This document shows positions 9,617-20,747 of a stretch of DNA of 64,000 nt, piece by piece. Positions within the stretch are counted from its first letter, which is position 1; each line of letters begins with the position of its first letter. A model generated the notes under the pieces. It made no database searches, was not told where the DNA came from, and saw nothing but the letters and a program-made list of their open reading frames with translations. Location of the stretch: contig NC_081412.1 in the NCBI RefSeq assembly GCF_030272615.1, forward strand, positions 698,222,656 to 698,286,655, read 5' to 3'. Position numbers and translations under genes: made by a program. This DNA comes from Cryptomeria japonica (Eukaryota; Streptophyta; Pinopsida; Cupressales; Cupressaceae).

Positions 9617-11454
9617 CATTAATGGCTATTATGTTGCTCATCATTATGTGACATTGGTAGCTCATTTACTGGGGGCTCATTGTCATTCATGATGGTACAA
9701 TTTCAAGTGTAATCATATTTTTGAAGCAACATAATAGCCTAATTTTCTATGTTATCTCTTGTTCCTATGCGGACAAGAGTGATTTCATACATCTCTTCTT
9801 TTTATGGTTAAAATTTCCCTTTGGGGTAATAGTGTGGAAATATTGATCATCTTTTCTTTAGAATCCTCTTTTCCTAGATATGAGAGAAGATGTGTATTCT
9901 CTTTCTTATCCTACCCACTTCTTATGAGGAGCATTTTACATACACTAATGTCTTGCTTGCATGAACTCATGTGAGTATGTAGTACATTTTTCTTATGTCT
10001 AAATCTCTCCCTAGAAGATTGTGTAAGTCCTTCTCATTGTCCTTATCCTTGGGAGGCAATGATCTTTCATTATTTTTATCTAAGGATCCACTTTTTCCTA
10101 TTTCGTGGATGGTGTGAACTTTATTACTTGATGTTATTCCTTGTATGCATTTGTTGTTGTTTGTTCAAGGATTCTCTCTTACAAGAGGTGTAAGTCCTTG
10201 ACTACAACCTCTTTTGCACTTGGTAAAATACATCCATAATGAATTCACTCTCCCAATTGGGTTAAAAAGAGTGTCATTCTTCATTAAGAATCACTTTCAC
10301 CTCGCAAAAGAAGGAAGTATTGCATTCTTATTCTCTTCTTTGTCTTATTCTAGAAGATGTTATATTTGTCTAAGACAATTCCTCTCGGGGATAGGTGTCT
10401 TTTGTACAAAGATCTCTTCTCGTCTAAGGATCTCCTTTACACATACTACAAGATATCCCTTTTCAACTATCTTATCCTGGCTTAAAGAGTGCAAAACTCT
10501 CTTGCTTGGATCTATGACATTGTTGCATTTTTGGGGTATCTTCTTTTGTGATGAAGGTAGGTATCCTTGTTCTACTTTGCTTATGACATAAACATTACAC
10601 TTTTTGAGCAATGGGTCATTCTTGGAACTAGAGCACAGACTCTTAGAGCGAGATGTCTCCATTTTTTCTTTTATGCAAGGTGATTATTCTCGGAACCAGA
10701 GCACAAACTCTTAGAGCGAGATGTCACGCTTTTGTACTATACATATACAGGTTGTAGCATACTCGGGCATAGACTCCTATGAGGTGCTTCTAACCTCCCA
10801 TACACACACATGCACGAGGTTGAGTGGAACTAGCGGCATAAGGCTAGACTTTCTCACTCTCCTCCTTTACATGGATCACCTAGACAAGATCTAGGGGCGA
10901 GAAGTCCATGTTTTCTCTCTCACTATTCTTCTCATGGATCACCAATGTGTGTATTCATGCTTTTTTCCTTTCTTTTCTTCTCTTTGCATTTTGTCTCCAT
11001 TTACATCCTTCATCTTGTGTTAGAGGACTCTCAAATCCTCACACTCTTTGTTGTGTTGGAATTGAGATTTAGTCCTCTTTCTTACCAAATGATTCTCCAT
11101 TAGTTTCAGATCTCATATCAAATCTTTTTGTGAGCATTTGTCATCAATATTCTTTAACAATTCCAAGTGGTAAACATGATACCCTGTTTCAACTCACTAA
11201 AATTAGCAAGCCGAAACAGGGGGGGGCATATAGCTACCCTCGAATTTTCATCACCTTCCTTAGTAAGCATTAGGTGATTTTGTGATCTAATGTGTGTTTT
11301 GTAGGGTGCGGTTCCTAACTGTGTACTGTAGATACCGCTGGGGGCTTCGTCCGACAACTTATGGATATATCCTTTTTCAAATAATGTTTACTTTTTTGTA
11401 CTTTAGCTTGCATATGCACGTACTGTTCAAACGACCACTAAAGTGGGGGCTAAA
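9617..11454 (+). other. Long 3' non-coding region of element A
   Basis: About 1.8 kb between the ORF stop and the 3' LTR. No retroelement domain is visible in any frame. It is T-rich with many CTT and TCT runs. A 36-bp repeat with core CTCTTAGAGCGAGATGTC occurs twice, at about 10619-10652 and 10688-10723. An A/G-rich block, AAAGTGGGGGCTAAA at 11440-11454, is the polypurine tract. ORFs of 100-125 codons on both strands around 10214-10662 overlap one another and look accidental. Confidence 0.7.
11440..11454 (+). promoter_or_regulatory. Polypurine tract of element A
   Basis: AAAGTGGGGGCTAAA stands directly before the TGTAGC of the 3' LTR, the usual position for the plus-strand primer. Element B has the comparable AAAGAGGGGCAAA at 26608-26620. 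Confidence 0.75.
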
Positions 11455-13138
11455 TGTAGCGTCATAAATTGTACGCACTTGCTAGGGTGGTACAATTTCA
11501 CACCTAGTTTAGCACCCGCCTTGGCGCATTTTGCATTTTGCATTGCATTTCCCCTTTACCACTTAATTAATTAAAGTAATTAGGTCTAAGGTCCTATTTC
11601 ATCATCTTCCATATCATAAAGTTGGGCCCTTTTCATTAAAGTGTGCCCCTTTCATTTTATTCCTCTAATACATCATTTAATCAAAAACCCTAATTAGGTC
11701 CTATTTTGAACTTGGGGGCTTGATTTCAGGGGTCAAAACATCTCGAAATCAGCTGTAACTTCGAGATTCTCTCTAAAATCATCATATCTGACGGCCCTGA
11801 AAATTTGGTGAAAAGTTGTCGGGACCATGGCGCCCGGAGAGGACCATGGCGCCCGGAGTGCACACGGTCCCGGACATTTTTCCCAAAATTTTAGGAGCGC
11901 GACCCAATCATAAAATAAATCTTAACCCCAAGAAATTGGTGGGAGATTCAATCTCTAGGTCGGCCAAAAGTTTAAATTAAGACCTAGGGTTTCATATATA
12001 AGAGCTCTCTTTCTTCATTTGAAAGGATCCAGAATTTTGGTTTTCAAGGGCCTTCTACGCAGCGAAAGAGCAGATCTTTGAAGACTTCAACAACATTCAA
12101 CATCCATCCATCAAGCATTCATCAATTTCATTCATCCATTTAGGGCTTTGAAGACAATGAAGAGCAATAGGGGATCACCGACTGAAGATTGGCTTGTACC
12201 CCTCCCTTGGGGTTGGGTATGATTTCATGTTGTTTTCATGTCTTTGCGTAAGCCTCATTAGATCATTTGTATTCATGCTTTAGATCACTTTGCATCTTGA
12301 TGTAGAGCATTTACTTTGTCAATTACAAGCATTTAGGGTTTACTTTCTAGGTTGCTCTAGTTTGCTTACTTGCATTTTAGGATCTTGCACACACACAAGG
12401 TCTGCACACACAACTTTTACTATACAACTTGGCTATTCGTGGAGGTGGAAATCACCAAAGCGGGGGTTTGACTAAGGCAAAACCCTATATAGCCGCCTAC
12501 AACCCTTTTCAGATATAAGTGCAGATTGCCGAATTCGAAGGACGCCGCAAATTGCAGATCCGACGGAAGCGGACCGAGACAGAACTTCACACCAAATTCC
12601 AACCCAGAAGACCAGGACAAGGGCATGGGGTGCCCTGGTCCTGCCAGGATAGGGGCGCTAGGTGTCCTGGTCCCTGGGACAGGGGCGTTGGGCGCCCTGG
12701 TCCTTCTGTCAGACAGCAAGTTTTAGACAGCTTTTCAGGTTGCAGAACAGCAGTTTCAGGAGCAGTTTCAGGGGCAGAATCAGGACAGTGGTGCCCACAC
12801 CCCCGTCCTGAACATTTTCACTCAGATTTTAACTCCGGGTACACATCTGCATTCTTATCTTGTCCTTGTGTTTACAGCTTTCCATTGTGTAATCTCAATT
12901 CTGCAATCTCGTTATTAGTTTATACTTGCACTTTGGAGTTAGGAATTGAACTTGCATCATTCTATCTATCATTTGCAACAAAGGAATAGAAATCCTAATA
13001 GGTAGCCCGTGGCTCTCTCTTCCACAAAAAGAAGTAGCCAATTGTGTGATACCTCTAGGCTCTTTCGTATTCCACAAGTGTGTGATTGAAAGTGAGATTA
13101 GGGCATGTTTGCTATAGTGTCACTTTTTCCCCCACACA
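11455..13138 (+). repeat. 3' LTR of element A
   Basis: This 1684-bp copy pairs with 4371-6042. By eye it differs at about 35 bases, mostly transitions, and has one extra 12-bp unit, AGCAGTTTCAGG, near 12759-12775. The TATATAA box is at 11995-12001. The copy ends CCCACACA and is followed by CCTTT, the target duplication. Confidence 0.95.
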
Positions 13139-15056
13139 CCTTTATGTCTTTCAACATTTTCTTAAGCCATAGTACTTGTGTACAGTTAGTTGTTGCTGCA
13201 ACATATTCTGATTCTGCTGTTGATAAAGATGTACAACTCTGTTTCTTACTTAACCAAGAAACTAATCTCTTTCTAAGAAAGAATACTCCGTCGGTGGTGC
13301 TTTTTCTATCATCCACATCTCCTGCCCAATTTGCATCTGGGTATGCATATAGATCAAAATTTTCATATCTAGGATACCATAATCCAAGATTTATAGTGCC
13401 TTGTAAGTACCGGAAAATCTTTTTTAGTGTTGATTCATGATTTTCTCTAGGATTACTTTGAAATCTTGAAACAATACATACTGCATTCATAATATCAGGT
13501 CTAGTTTGTGTCAAATACAGTAAACCTCCTATCATAGATTTGTATCTAGTTGGATTAACAGGTGTAGATTCATCCCTTTGAGATAATTTGTCATTTGTAG
13601 TCATAGGTGTGCTTACCGGTTTAGAATTCTCCATCTCAAATTTCTTTAGTAACTCTTTTAGGTATTTGGATTGACTCAATAATATACCTTTGTCAGTTTG
13701 TGAAATCTGTAATCCTAAAAAGAATTTTATTTCTCCAATCATAGACATTTTAGATTCTTGTTGCAATTTAGTAGAAAATTCCTTACATAAACCATCTTCT
13801 CCTCCAAAGATTATATCATCAATAAATACTTCTATAATCAAGATGCCATCATTAGTTATTTTGTAATATAAATTGTTGTCTGCATTTCCTTTAGTAAAAC
13901 CAATCTTTAAAAGATACTTATCCAATCTTGCATACCAAGCTCTTGGAGCTTGTTTCAGTCCATACAGAGCTTTCCTTAATCTGCAAACCATATCATTGTC
14001 ATTTGTCAAGGAAAATCCATCAGTTTGTTTAATGTATACTTCCTCTTCAAGATCTCCATTCAAAAATGCACATTTAATATCCATTTGATAAACTTTGTAG
14101 TTCTTGTGTGCTGCAAAATCCAAGAATAATCTGACTGCCTCAATTCTAGCTACCGGTGCAAAGGTTTCATTGTAATCAACTCCTTCTTTCTGAGAATGTC
14201 CCTTACACACTAGTCTTGCTTTATTTCTGACAACCTTACCATCTTCATTAAGTTTTTTTCTAAATGCCCATCTGGTTCCAATTACATTTTTATCTTTAGG
14301 CCGAGGAACTAATGTCCAAGTGTTATTTTTCTCAATTTGTTCTAATTCTTCTTTCATAGCTTTAATCCAAAATTTATCTTCACGTGCCTCATTAACAGAT
14401 GATGGTTCAATTTGATAAATAAGACATACCTCTTCATTTGCCAATCTTCCTCTTGTCATAACTCCTTTAAATTTGTTTCCAATTATTTGATCTTCAGAAT
14501 GATTCAATCTTACATACCAAGGTGTCTTTGTTTGTTGTTGTTCTTCAATTATTGTGGAATCCTCAGATGGTACCGAGGTAACTGGATCTTCATTCTGTAT
14601 CGGTGGATTCAGTGTAGGTTCATTTGTAACAATTTATGTTGCCGGTTCAGAGTCTATATACCTTGAAGTTCCTCTGAATTGTTCATTAATTTTTACATTT
14701 GTGTTCTCAACAATTTTTTGCAATCTCTTGTTAATAAATCTATATGCCTTTCTCTTAGATGATTAACCAAGAAATATTCCTTCATCACTTCTAGGATCAA
14801 ATTTGCCAATATACTCATCTCTTCTAATATAATATTTACTTCCAAAAATTCTGAAATACTTAAGAGTGGGAGTATTACCAAACTATAGTTCATGAGAGGT
14901 CTTACCGGTTTCACCTTTGATGTGAACTTTGTTGAATGTATAGACCGTTGTGCTGACTGCTTTTCTCCAATACACATGTGGTAAATTTGCTTCTGATAAC
15001 ATACTTCTTGCTGCATCCAAGATAGTTCCATTTTTCCTTTCAACAACTCCATTCTG
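13139..15056 (-). pseudogene. Copia C integrase C-terminus, reverse transcriptase and RNase H
   Basis: The 469-codon open part (14507-13139, then truncated by element A) is a copia RT. It starts with W-x-K-A-M-x-E-E-L and has [70 protein letters not shown] and FIDDIIFGG; the catalytic motif is F-I-D-D rather than Y-V-D-D. RNase H begins with [16 protein letters not shown] and continues at 4133-4370. Upstream, at 14508-15056, the integrase C-terminal part and linker carry in-frame stops at 14634, 14763 and 14883. No functional product is expected. Confidence 0.92.
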
Positions 15057-15908
15057 CTATGGTGTCTGAGGTGCTGATAGTTGTCTTCTGATTCCATTCA
15101 CTTCATAGAATGTATTAAAGTCCTTAGATGTGAATTCTCCTCCTTGATCTGATCTTAAACATTTGATTTTCTTACCGGTTTCATTTTCAACCATTGCTTT
15201 GAATAGTTTGAACTTTCCAAGTGCTTCTGATTTTTCTCTGAGAAAAGTAACCCAACACATTCTAGAATAGTCATCAATGATTAGCATGAAATATCTATCA
15301 CCTTGTAAGCTTTTAGTTCTAGCTGAAACACATAAATCAATGTGAATCAAATCAAGAGCATTATTGGATTTTTCTAGAATACTTTTGAAACTAGCTCTAA
15401 CTTGATTTCCAAATTGACATTCCTTACATATTGTGTTATGAGGTTTGATAATTTTAGGTAGATCTCTAACTACCTTAGAAGTACTGATCTTTACCATGCA
15501 ATCAAAGTTTACATGACAGAGTCTCTTATGTCATAACCAACTTTCATCTATATGTGCAATAAAGCATGTCTTTTCACTGTTATTCAAATGAAAGATATTA
15601 CCTCTAGTCTGATTACCGGTTGCAATTTCCAAACCAGTTCTATTCATGATTTTGCATTTTCCATTTTTAAATTGTAACTGAAATCCTTTCTCAACTAATT
15701 GACCAACACTTAAAAGATTATGCTTTAATCCTTCAACATAGTAGACATTGTCAGTGTTATGCTTACCATCAAGAGATATTGTACCCTTACCTTTGATTGA
15801 ACAGGCTTTGTCATCTCCAAATCTTACTAAACCTCCATTGTATTCTTGAAAGTTCAAGAATTTACCTTTGTCTCCTGTCATATGATGTGAGCATCCTGAG
15901 TCAATGAT
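15057..15908 (-). pseudogene. Copia C protease and integrase core
   Basis: The frame 15881-15531 follows an IDSGCSHHMTG motif, the aspartic protease active site (DSG) of copia elements, and continues with VYYVEGLKHNLLSVGQL and HLNN. After a stop at 15531 it gives the integrase zinc domain (HKRLCH...CKECQFGN) and the catalytic core with HIDLC, FMLIIDDYSRMCWV and LRSDQGGEFTS, up to a stop at 15057 that replaces the Q of a conserved PQQNGVVER stretch. Stops at 15909 and 15531 both stand where the family has Trp. Confidence 0.9.
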
Positions 15909-17024
15909 TCACTCATCCTTTACTTCAACTTTAGCTGCTAGGGCTTGTTCTATCGGTTGAACAGTAAGTGCCGGTTGATCTTCTGTTATAGCAACAAAAA
16001 CCCATCCATTGTCTGTCAGATCCTTATCAGAATCATCAGTCACACCTTCATCAACAATGTAACAAGATTTGTCTTTGTTCTTGAATTTGTATCTCTGATA
16101 TTCAGGATTAGGCTTGTATGTCCTTCTAGCTTCTTCTCTTAGTCTAGCATGTCTATCAGGGCATCTCAAAGCCATATGACCAATCTTATTGCAGTTAAAA
16201 CATTTAAAGTGTGCTTTACCTTCATACTTACTTCCAATTGGACCTTTAGGCATTTTCCTTGCAAATAGTGCTTCAAGTTCTTCAAGTTCTTCATTTTATT
16301 TCCTACTTTCTTCAAGTTCTCTTGCATAAATGGCTTTCCAATCAGATTTGTCAAGTGATGGAGCAGATGATGTTGATGCTTTAAAGGCTAAATTTGTCTT
16401 TATAGTAGCAACAGGACCAAATTCTTCAATTTCAAAAGCTGAAAGTTTCCCAATCAATGTATCCCTAGTTACTGATGTATTAGGCATTGTTCTTAACTCA
16501 TTTATAACAGTAAGCTTCATTTTATATGTCGGTGGCAATCCTCTTAAGATTTTTGAAACAATTTCATCCTCACTTAAGGTTCCTCCACAACATTTAATAC
16601 CCAAAACAATTTCATTTACACTTTCCATAAAAGCATAAATCTTTTCATCTTCTTCCATTTTCAGATGTTCATACCTGACCCGGAAGCTTTCAAGTTTTGC
16701 AATTTTGACTATGGAATCTCCTTCATTCAGTGTTTCCAAATGATCCCAAATAGCTTTAGCAATAGACATTTCTGATAGTCTCATGATTTGTTGATCTGAT
16801 AATGCACTCAAAAGTGTTTCTCTTGCTTTGCAATCATTCTCCTCATCTTTAGCCAAGGTAGTTGGACTGGGCTGACTAGCTACAGCAGCAGTGTAACCTT
16901 TCTTTGTAACTTCCCAGACATCTTTGCTAATGCAATTTAGATGTGTCTCCATTCTGATCTTTCATATGCCATAGTTGGTTCCATCAAGTTTAGGACTGTC
17001 CTTCCTGAAATAATTAGTAGACAT
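15909..17024 (-). pseudogene. Copia C gag (UBN2 type) with zinc knuckle
   Basis: An ATG at 17024 opens MSTNYFRKDSPKLDGTNYG, the usual copia gag start, but the next codon block has a TGA at 16962-16964 where Trp is expected. The frame then runs 16952-16296 with SLSDQQIMRLSEMSIAKAIWD-like capsid sequence (UBN2 family). A stop and frame change near 16296 follow. At 16253-15909 the zinc knuckle CFNCNKIGHMALRC (CX2CX4HX4C) is intact. Gag is the RNA-binding shell protein of the element. Confidence 0.9.
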
Positions 17025-17067
17025 TGGATCTCCTCAAGTTGTTAAACTTCTGCAAAAAAGGACTTAG

Positions 17068-17080
17068 CTCTGATACCAAT
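17068..17080 (-). promoter_or_regulatory. Primer binding site of copia C (initiator Met tRNA)
   Basis: On the minus strand ATTGGTATCAGAGC follows directly on the LTR end CTAACA. TGGTATCAGAGC is the standard plant copia site complementary to the 3' end of initiator Met tRNA. Confidence 0.9.
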
Positions 17081-17355
17081 TGTTAGGTCTCGGAGACAAC
17101 TGAGAGGGGGGGGGAATCAGTTGTCAACTAATTTCAAACCAAAAACAACTTCACCACCTTAATGCTTAATACCGGTAAACCAGTTAAGTATGTCGGTAGA
17201 TAGTGTTAACAATTATTAGCTATACCGGTAAAGATTAATGCATGAAATATAAACACAAAGTCATCCACAACACATGACACCAATATTTGTACGTGGAAAC
17301 CATTTAAGGGGAAAAACCACGGTGGGAAACCTTACCCACAATCAGATGATACTAC
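17081..17355 (-). repeat. Copia C 5' LTR, inner part (cut by element B)
   Basis: 275 bp match 2666-2942 of the 3' LTR. They end in ACTAC (17351-17355), where element B begins. The rest of this LTR is 28061-28850. Confidence 0.95.
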
Positions 17356-18795
17356 TGTAGTCACATAAATCTGTCCATTTTAATTAAATGAATATTTCGT
17401 ATTTATTTGATTAAAAATCCACTAGCCATCAGTTAATTAAATTAATATTTAATTAATTCATCTCCAAACATTCTTCTATTAATTAAATAAATTATTCAAT
17501 TTATTTTAATTAATTCATTAAATCAAATTTCATTCAATTAAATAAATAAAATCTATTTATTTAATTAAATCCCCCTATTCCTCTTTTAAATAAATTAAAT
17601 AAAACATTTATTTAAATCATTATCCCCACCCCACTTGCATTTTCCTACAAATGCAACTTGCACACATTTTGAAATAAATGAATTTTTATTTTAAATAAAA
17701 TCCTATTTTCCCTCACCCACCAAATCCACTTGCAAACCTAATCCCCTTCTAGATTCTTCTAACCCCTTCCTAATTAACCTAATCCATCCCCTAATTATTG
17801 TCACATTCATAAGCAAAATGGAGTCACTTCTCAAAGGGCCCAAAGTCTTGGATAACCATTGAAGGTTTTCAACCTTCAACCACCAAAAACCCCAAAGTCT
17901 TTGAAAACCATTAAAGGCTTCCAACTTTCAACCACTTAATTCCCCAAAGTCTCCAATAACCATTAATGGTTAATTCAACCCTCCCACATGGTTAAAACAT
18001 TTGTTTTGACTCAACCTCTACCCAACCCAAGGGTCTCATCAGGTCATTAATGCTTTGACCATGATTATCTCTTAATCATTTGCACAAAGGTTTATCCTTG
18101 GATTAACTCCTAATCCAGTGGGTAAATCCTAATTTAGGCTTGACCCTTAGCCTTTAGATAACCATGAGGTCTCCTCAGGCATTTAATGCCTCCAACCTCT
18201 TCTCTCAACCCAATCTTATGTTGACACTTGTCACCATTTCATTGGTGCAAATTGTGCACATGGATCCCCAACTTTCAAGCTTGACCCTTGATTAAACCCT
18301 TCAATCTTGGCCATCCATTGCTCCATTTTTCCTATAAATGGAGCCCATTCCTTCATAATCCAGATCCTGAAAACTTGTAAGCATTTAGACTATAGCCATT
18401 TTAAAGAGCATTTAGCATAAACAATCTAATCTTTTGTCTTTTTGGTAAAATCAATCATTTTAGCATTAAAAATAGCTTTTCATTTCATGTTTGGAGCTAT
18501 TCTATAAATCTCAATCCTCCATAAGCATCCATAGTGCAAAAAGCTGCTGAGAGCTACACTATTTTGGAACTTGGAGAGGAGAGGAACAAGGGAGAAGGAG
18601 CTAATCTCATGCTAAGAGACAGTTGGAGATGTCTCATTGTCTTACTTCTTTAGTTAGATTCATTAGCATGTGTTTTTAGTATCTCTCTTGGAATGCCTTC
18701 ATTTGTGTTTAGTTTTTGATTGATTAACTCTAACTTCTTGTGTGTTTTGTGTTGATTGATCTTAAGCTAACATTGTGCCATTTAGGAGGGCATCA
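17356..18795 (+). repeat. 5' LTR of element B
   Basis: Starts TGTAGTCACATAAATC and ends GGAGGGCATCA. The first 300 bp are rich in TTAATTAA/AAATAAAT words. A TATAAAT box is at 18333-18339 within CCATTTTTCCTATAAATGG. The small minus-strand ORF at 17703-17924 recurs unchanged in the 3' LTR and has no coding features. Confidence 0.95.
18333..18339 (+). promoter_or_regulatory. TATA box in 5' LTR of element B
   Basis: TATAAAT lies inside the short inverted repeat CTCCATTTTT/ATAAATGGAG. The related LTR of E carries TATAAATA at the same relative place (42393-42400, minus). Confidence 0.55.
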
Positions 18796-18796
18796 T

Positions 18797-18825
18797 TTGG
18801 TGAACCCGACGTGAATCGAACACGC
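18797..18825 (+). promoter_or_regulatory. Primer binding site of element B
   Basis: TTGGTGAACCCGACGTGAAT and the bases after it follow the LTR end. The complement can be read as a complete tRNA 3' half: T stem, TTCGATT loop, acceptor strand, CCA. From memory it fits plant tRNA-Trp; I cannot verify this here. Match length of about 28 bases is longer than usual. Confidence 0.75.
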
Positions 18826-18884
18826 AAAAACATAATCATTTTTTTTTAACTAACATGTCTGAATGTTGAAATTGCCACACAGGT

Positions 18885-19165
18885 CGCGCTTCGGCGCTAT
18901 TGAACGCGTTCTGGCGCTTTTGAAAAATCTTTTTTAGCGCTATTGACACTCAAACAGCGCTATTGACAACATTCCAGCGCTATTGACGGCGTTTTAGTGC
19001 TATTGTTCCCGTTTCATCGCTATTGACACGCTTTTAGCGCTTTTGTCTATTCGGGATTCTGGTTTTCTTTCAGCGCTACTGTTTAAATTAGCGCTTTTGC
19101 ACACACAGACTAGCGCTATTGCATAAATCAGTGCTTCTGCAAAAAACACAGAATAGCGCTATTGC
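18885..19165 (+). repeat. Cluster of 13 TAGCGCTATTG motifs in the B leader
   Basis: The core AGCGCTATTG or a one- to two-base variant occurs at about 18892, 18913, 18935, 18955, 18975, 18995, 19015, 19035, 19071, 19089, 19111, 19129 and 19154. Six neighbouring copies (18935-19035) are exactly 20 bp apart; the DNA between them is not conserved. AGCGCT is its own reverse complement. E has equivalent clusters in its leader. Confidence 0.85.
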
Positions 19166-19169
19166 AACA

Positions 19170-20747
19170 GAGTGTCGCCCAAATAGACTTGTAACCAAAA
19201 AAAATCAAAAAAATTAGGCTTGTGGAAGCCCCCCTTTGCGCACTGATTTTGCTAACTTATTTCTTTTTGTGCAGGATAAACAACACAACAAGAATCACAA
19301 ACAAAAAAAAAAAATTCTTTTTTTTTTTTTTTAAGTGCTTAAAAAGAACTTAAAAACACAAAACAATAGTTTCATTGTTTTCTAGTTAGGGATACATTGT
19401 GTTTTTGGTGTTTAAAATCAACAAAGCAAACTTTCTTTATTGCATCAATTGGGACTTAAAAATCACAATCCACACTTCAAATTTTTGGTGCAATAAAAAG
19501 AACCATCCACTTGTCTTTATTTTTGGCAAAAAACGAATTTTCCTTCATGCAATCGTGTTTTTCATTAAGTTGACCAGGATTTCCAAAATTCTAGATTACA
19601 AAACACATTGCCTTTGGAGTTAAAATGAACACCATGACTGTTGGAGCAACATCTCCAAATAGTTAGATCACAGTGCCATGTTGGATTAAAAAGAACAAGT
19701 GAATTTCGTGTTTGGCACGCTTGTGCACAAAAGTCAGTCGAGTGGTCCTACTTCTAACACACACTATCCTCTCCCTTGGCTCTCATGGTCCTAGGTGCAA
19801 GAGAAAAGTGTTAGTAACACTCAAAATTTTATCTTTTTAAGAGAGGCCTGCCAAGGGATCGATACTCTTGGGAACGACCTCGAGCGGTAAATCCTTCGAG
19901 CCGCTATAGAAATCAGGTGAGAGTGAAAGCTGTAGCCTTGGGTATAGCTGTTCCTACAGTGTAACTCGCCGAAAGGAAAAATGGGCCCCACCACCAGTTA
20001 CAAGGCTCTTAAGTGAGTCATTGCAGAATGAACTTATGTCCAAAAACATCGAACATGACTAAACACCTTTAAGTAGTAGCCCACCTGTTCTATTGATTGA
20101 GGATATTTGAGGTATAATTTAGTGCAAGAGCATAGATGGTTTTGCTCCCAAGATACTCACCATACATATTTCCTTGAGTAGAAACATAGCTTTTTGAAAG
20201 GTCACTTGTGGCTTGATAAAAGTGGTGACTCCCCCATCATAGGGATCATCTATTTGTTATGCTCGTGCAAGACTTAGTATATCACATCCTTACCTGCCAC
20301 AGCGGGATTCATAAGGTATGTAGTACCAAAGTCGAAGAAATATCAAGATGTGGGCTAAATTTATCACAACTGGCCATTTGACCATAGGGATAAAAAGTGT
20401 TTGAAGTGTGTTCGTTTTACAGACCTAGTGCAAATTGAGCCGACTTCAGGCTTTGGAAATACACATTAAAATAAATCTAAAGGAAAGGTCAAAAACAAGT
20501 CCAAGAATTGGGTTGATCTAGACCCATACTCATTTGTGCCTTTGAGGCAACATTCTTGTGTTTGTGTGCTTGCTTTGTTTTCTTGTCAAAGAAAAATCAG
20601 AAAATCAATCCCAAAAACATAGTATTCATCCAACATCTGTCAACACAACCAAAAATACCAAAAACAAAGTGCAAACAAACAAAGAGTCAAAAATTTATGA
20701 CCATTCTTCACATCTTGTGAAAGAAGAAGTGTCATCAGAATATTACC
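19170..20747 (+). other. Untranslated leader of element B
   Basis: About 1.6 kb without convincing coding sequence. It includes an A/T homopolymer stretch at 19300-19335. Around 19850-20300 a block (GGCCTGCCAAGGGATCGATA, then later CCAAGATACTCACCATACAT) is similar in order to the E leader at about 40850-40330 on the minus strand. The ORF at 20558-20812 overlaps the start of the conserved leader ORF in another frame and has no counterpart that I could see in E. Confidence 0.6.

Larger units (their letters stand above)
4371..13138 (+). mobile_element. Non-autonomous Ty3/gypsy-like LTR element A
   Basis: This 8768-bp element has two LTRs (4371-6042 and 11455-13138) and a 5-bp target duplication CCTTT at 4366-4370 and 13139-13143. 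The primer site at 6045-6065 is the same as in gypsy element B, and a polypurine tract lies at 11440-11454. The single long ORF (6389-9616) has aspartic-protease-like and G-patch-like segments similar to those of B and E. There is no gag core, zinc finger, RT, RNase H or integrase. An element in this state needs enzymes from a relative to move. By eye the LTRs differ at about 35 sites plus a 12-bp insertion, so it is older than B and younger than its host C. Confidence 0.93.

Noticed and set aside
17703-17924. 73-codon minus ORF, repeated at 26968-27189
   Set aside because: Identical because it lies in the two LTRs of B; antisense to the LTR transcript and without features of a gene.
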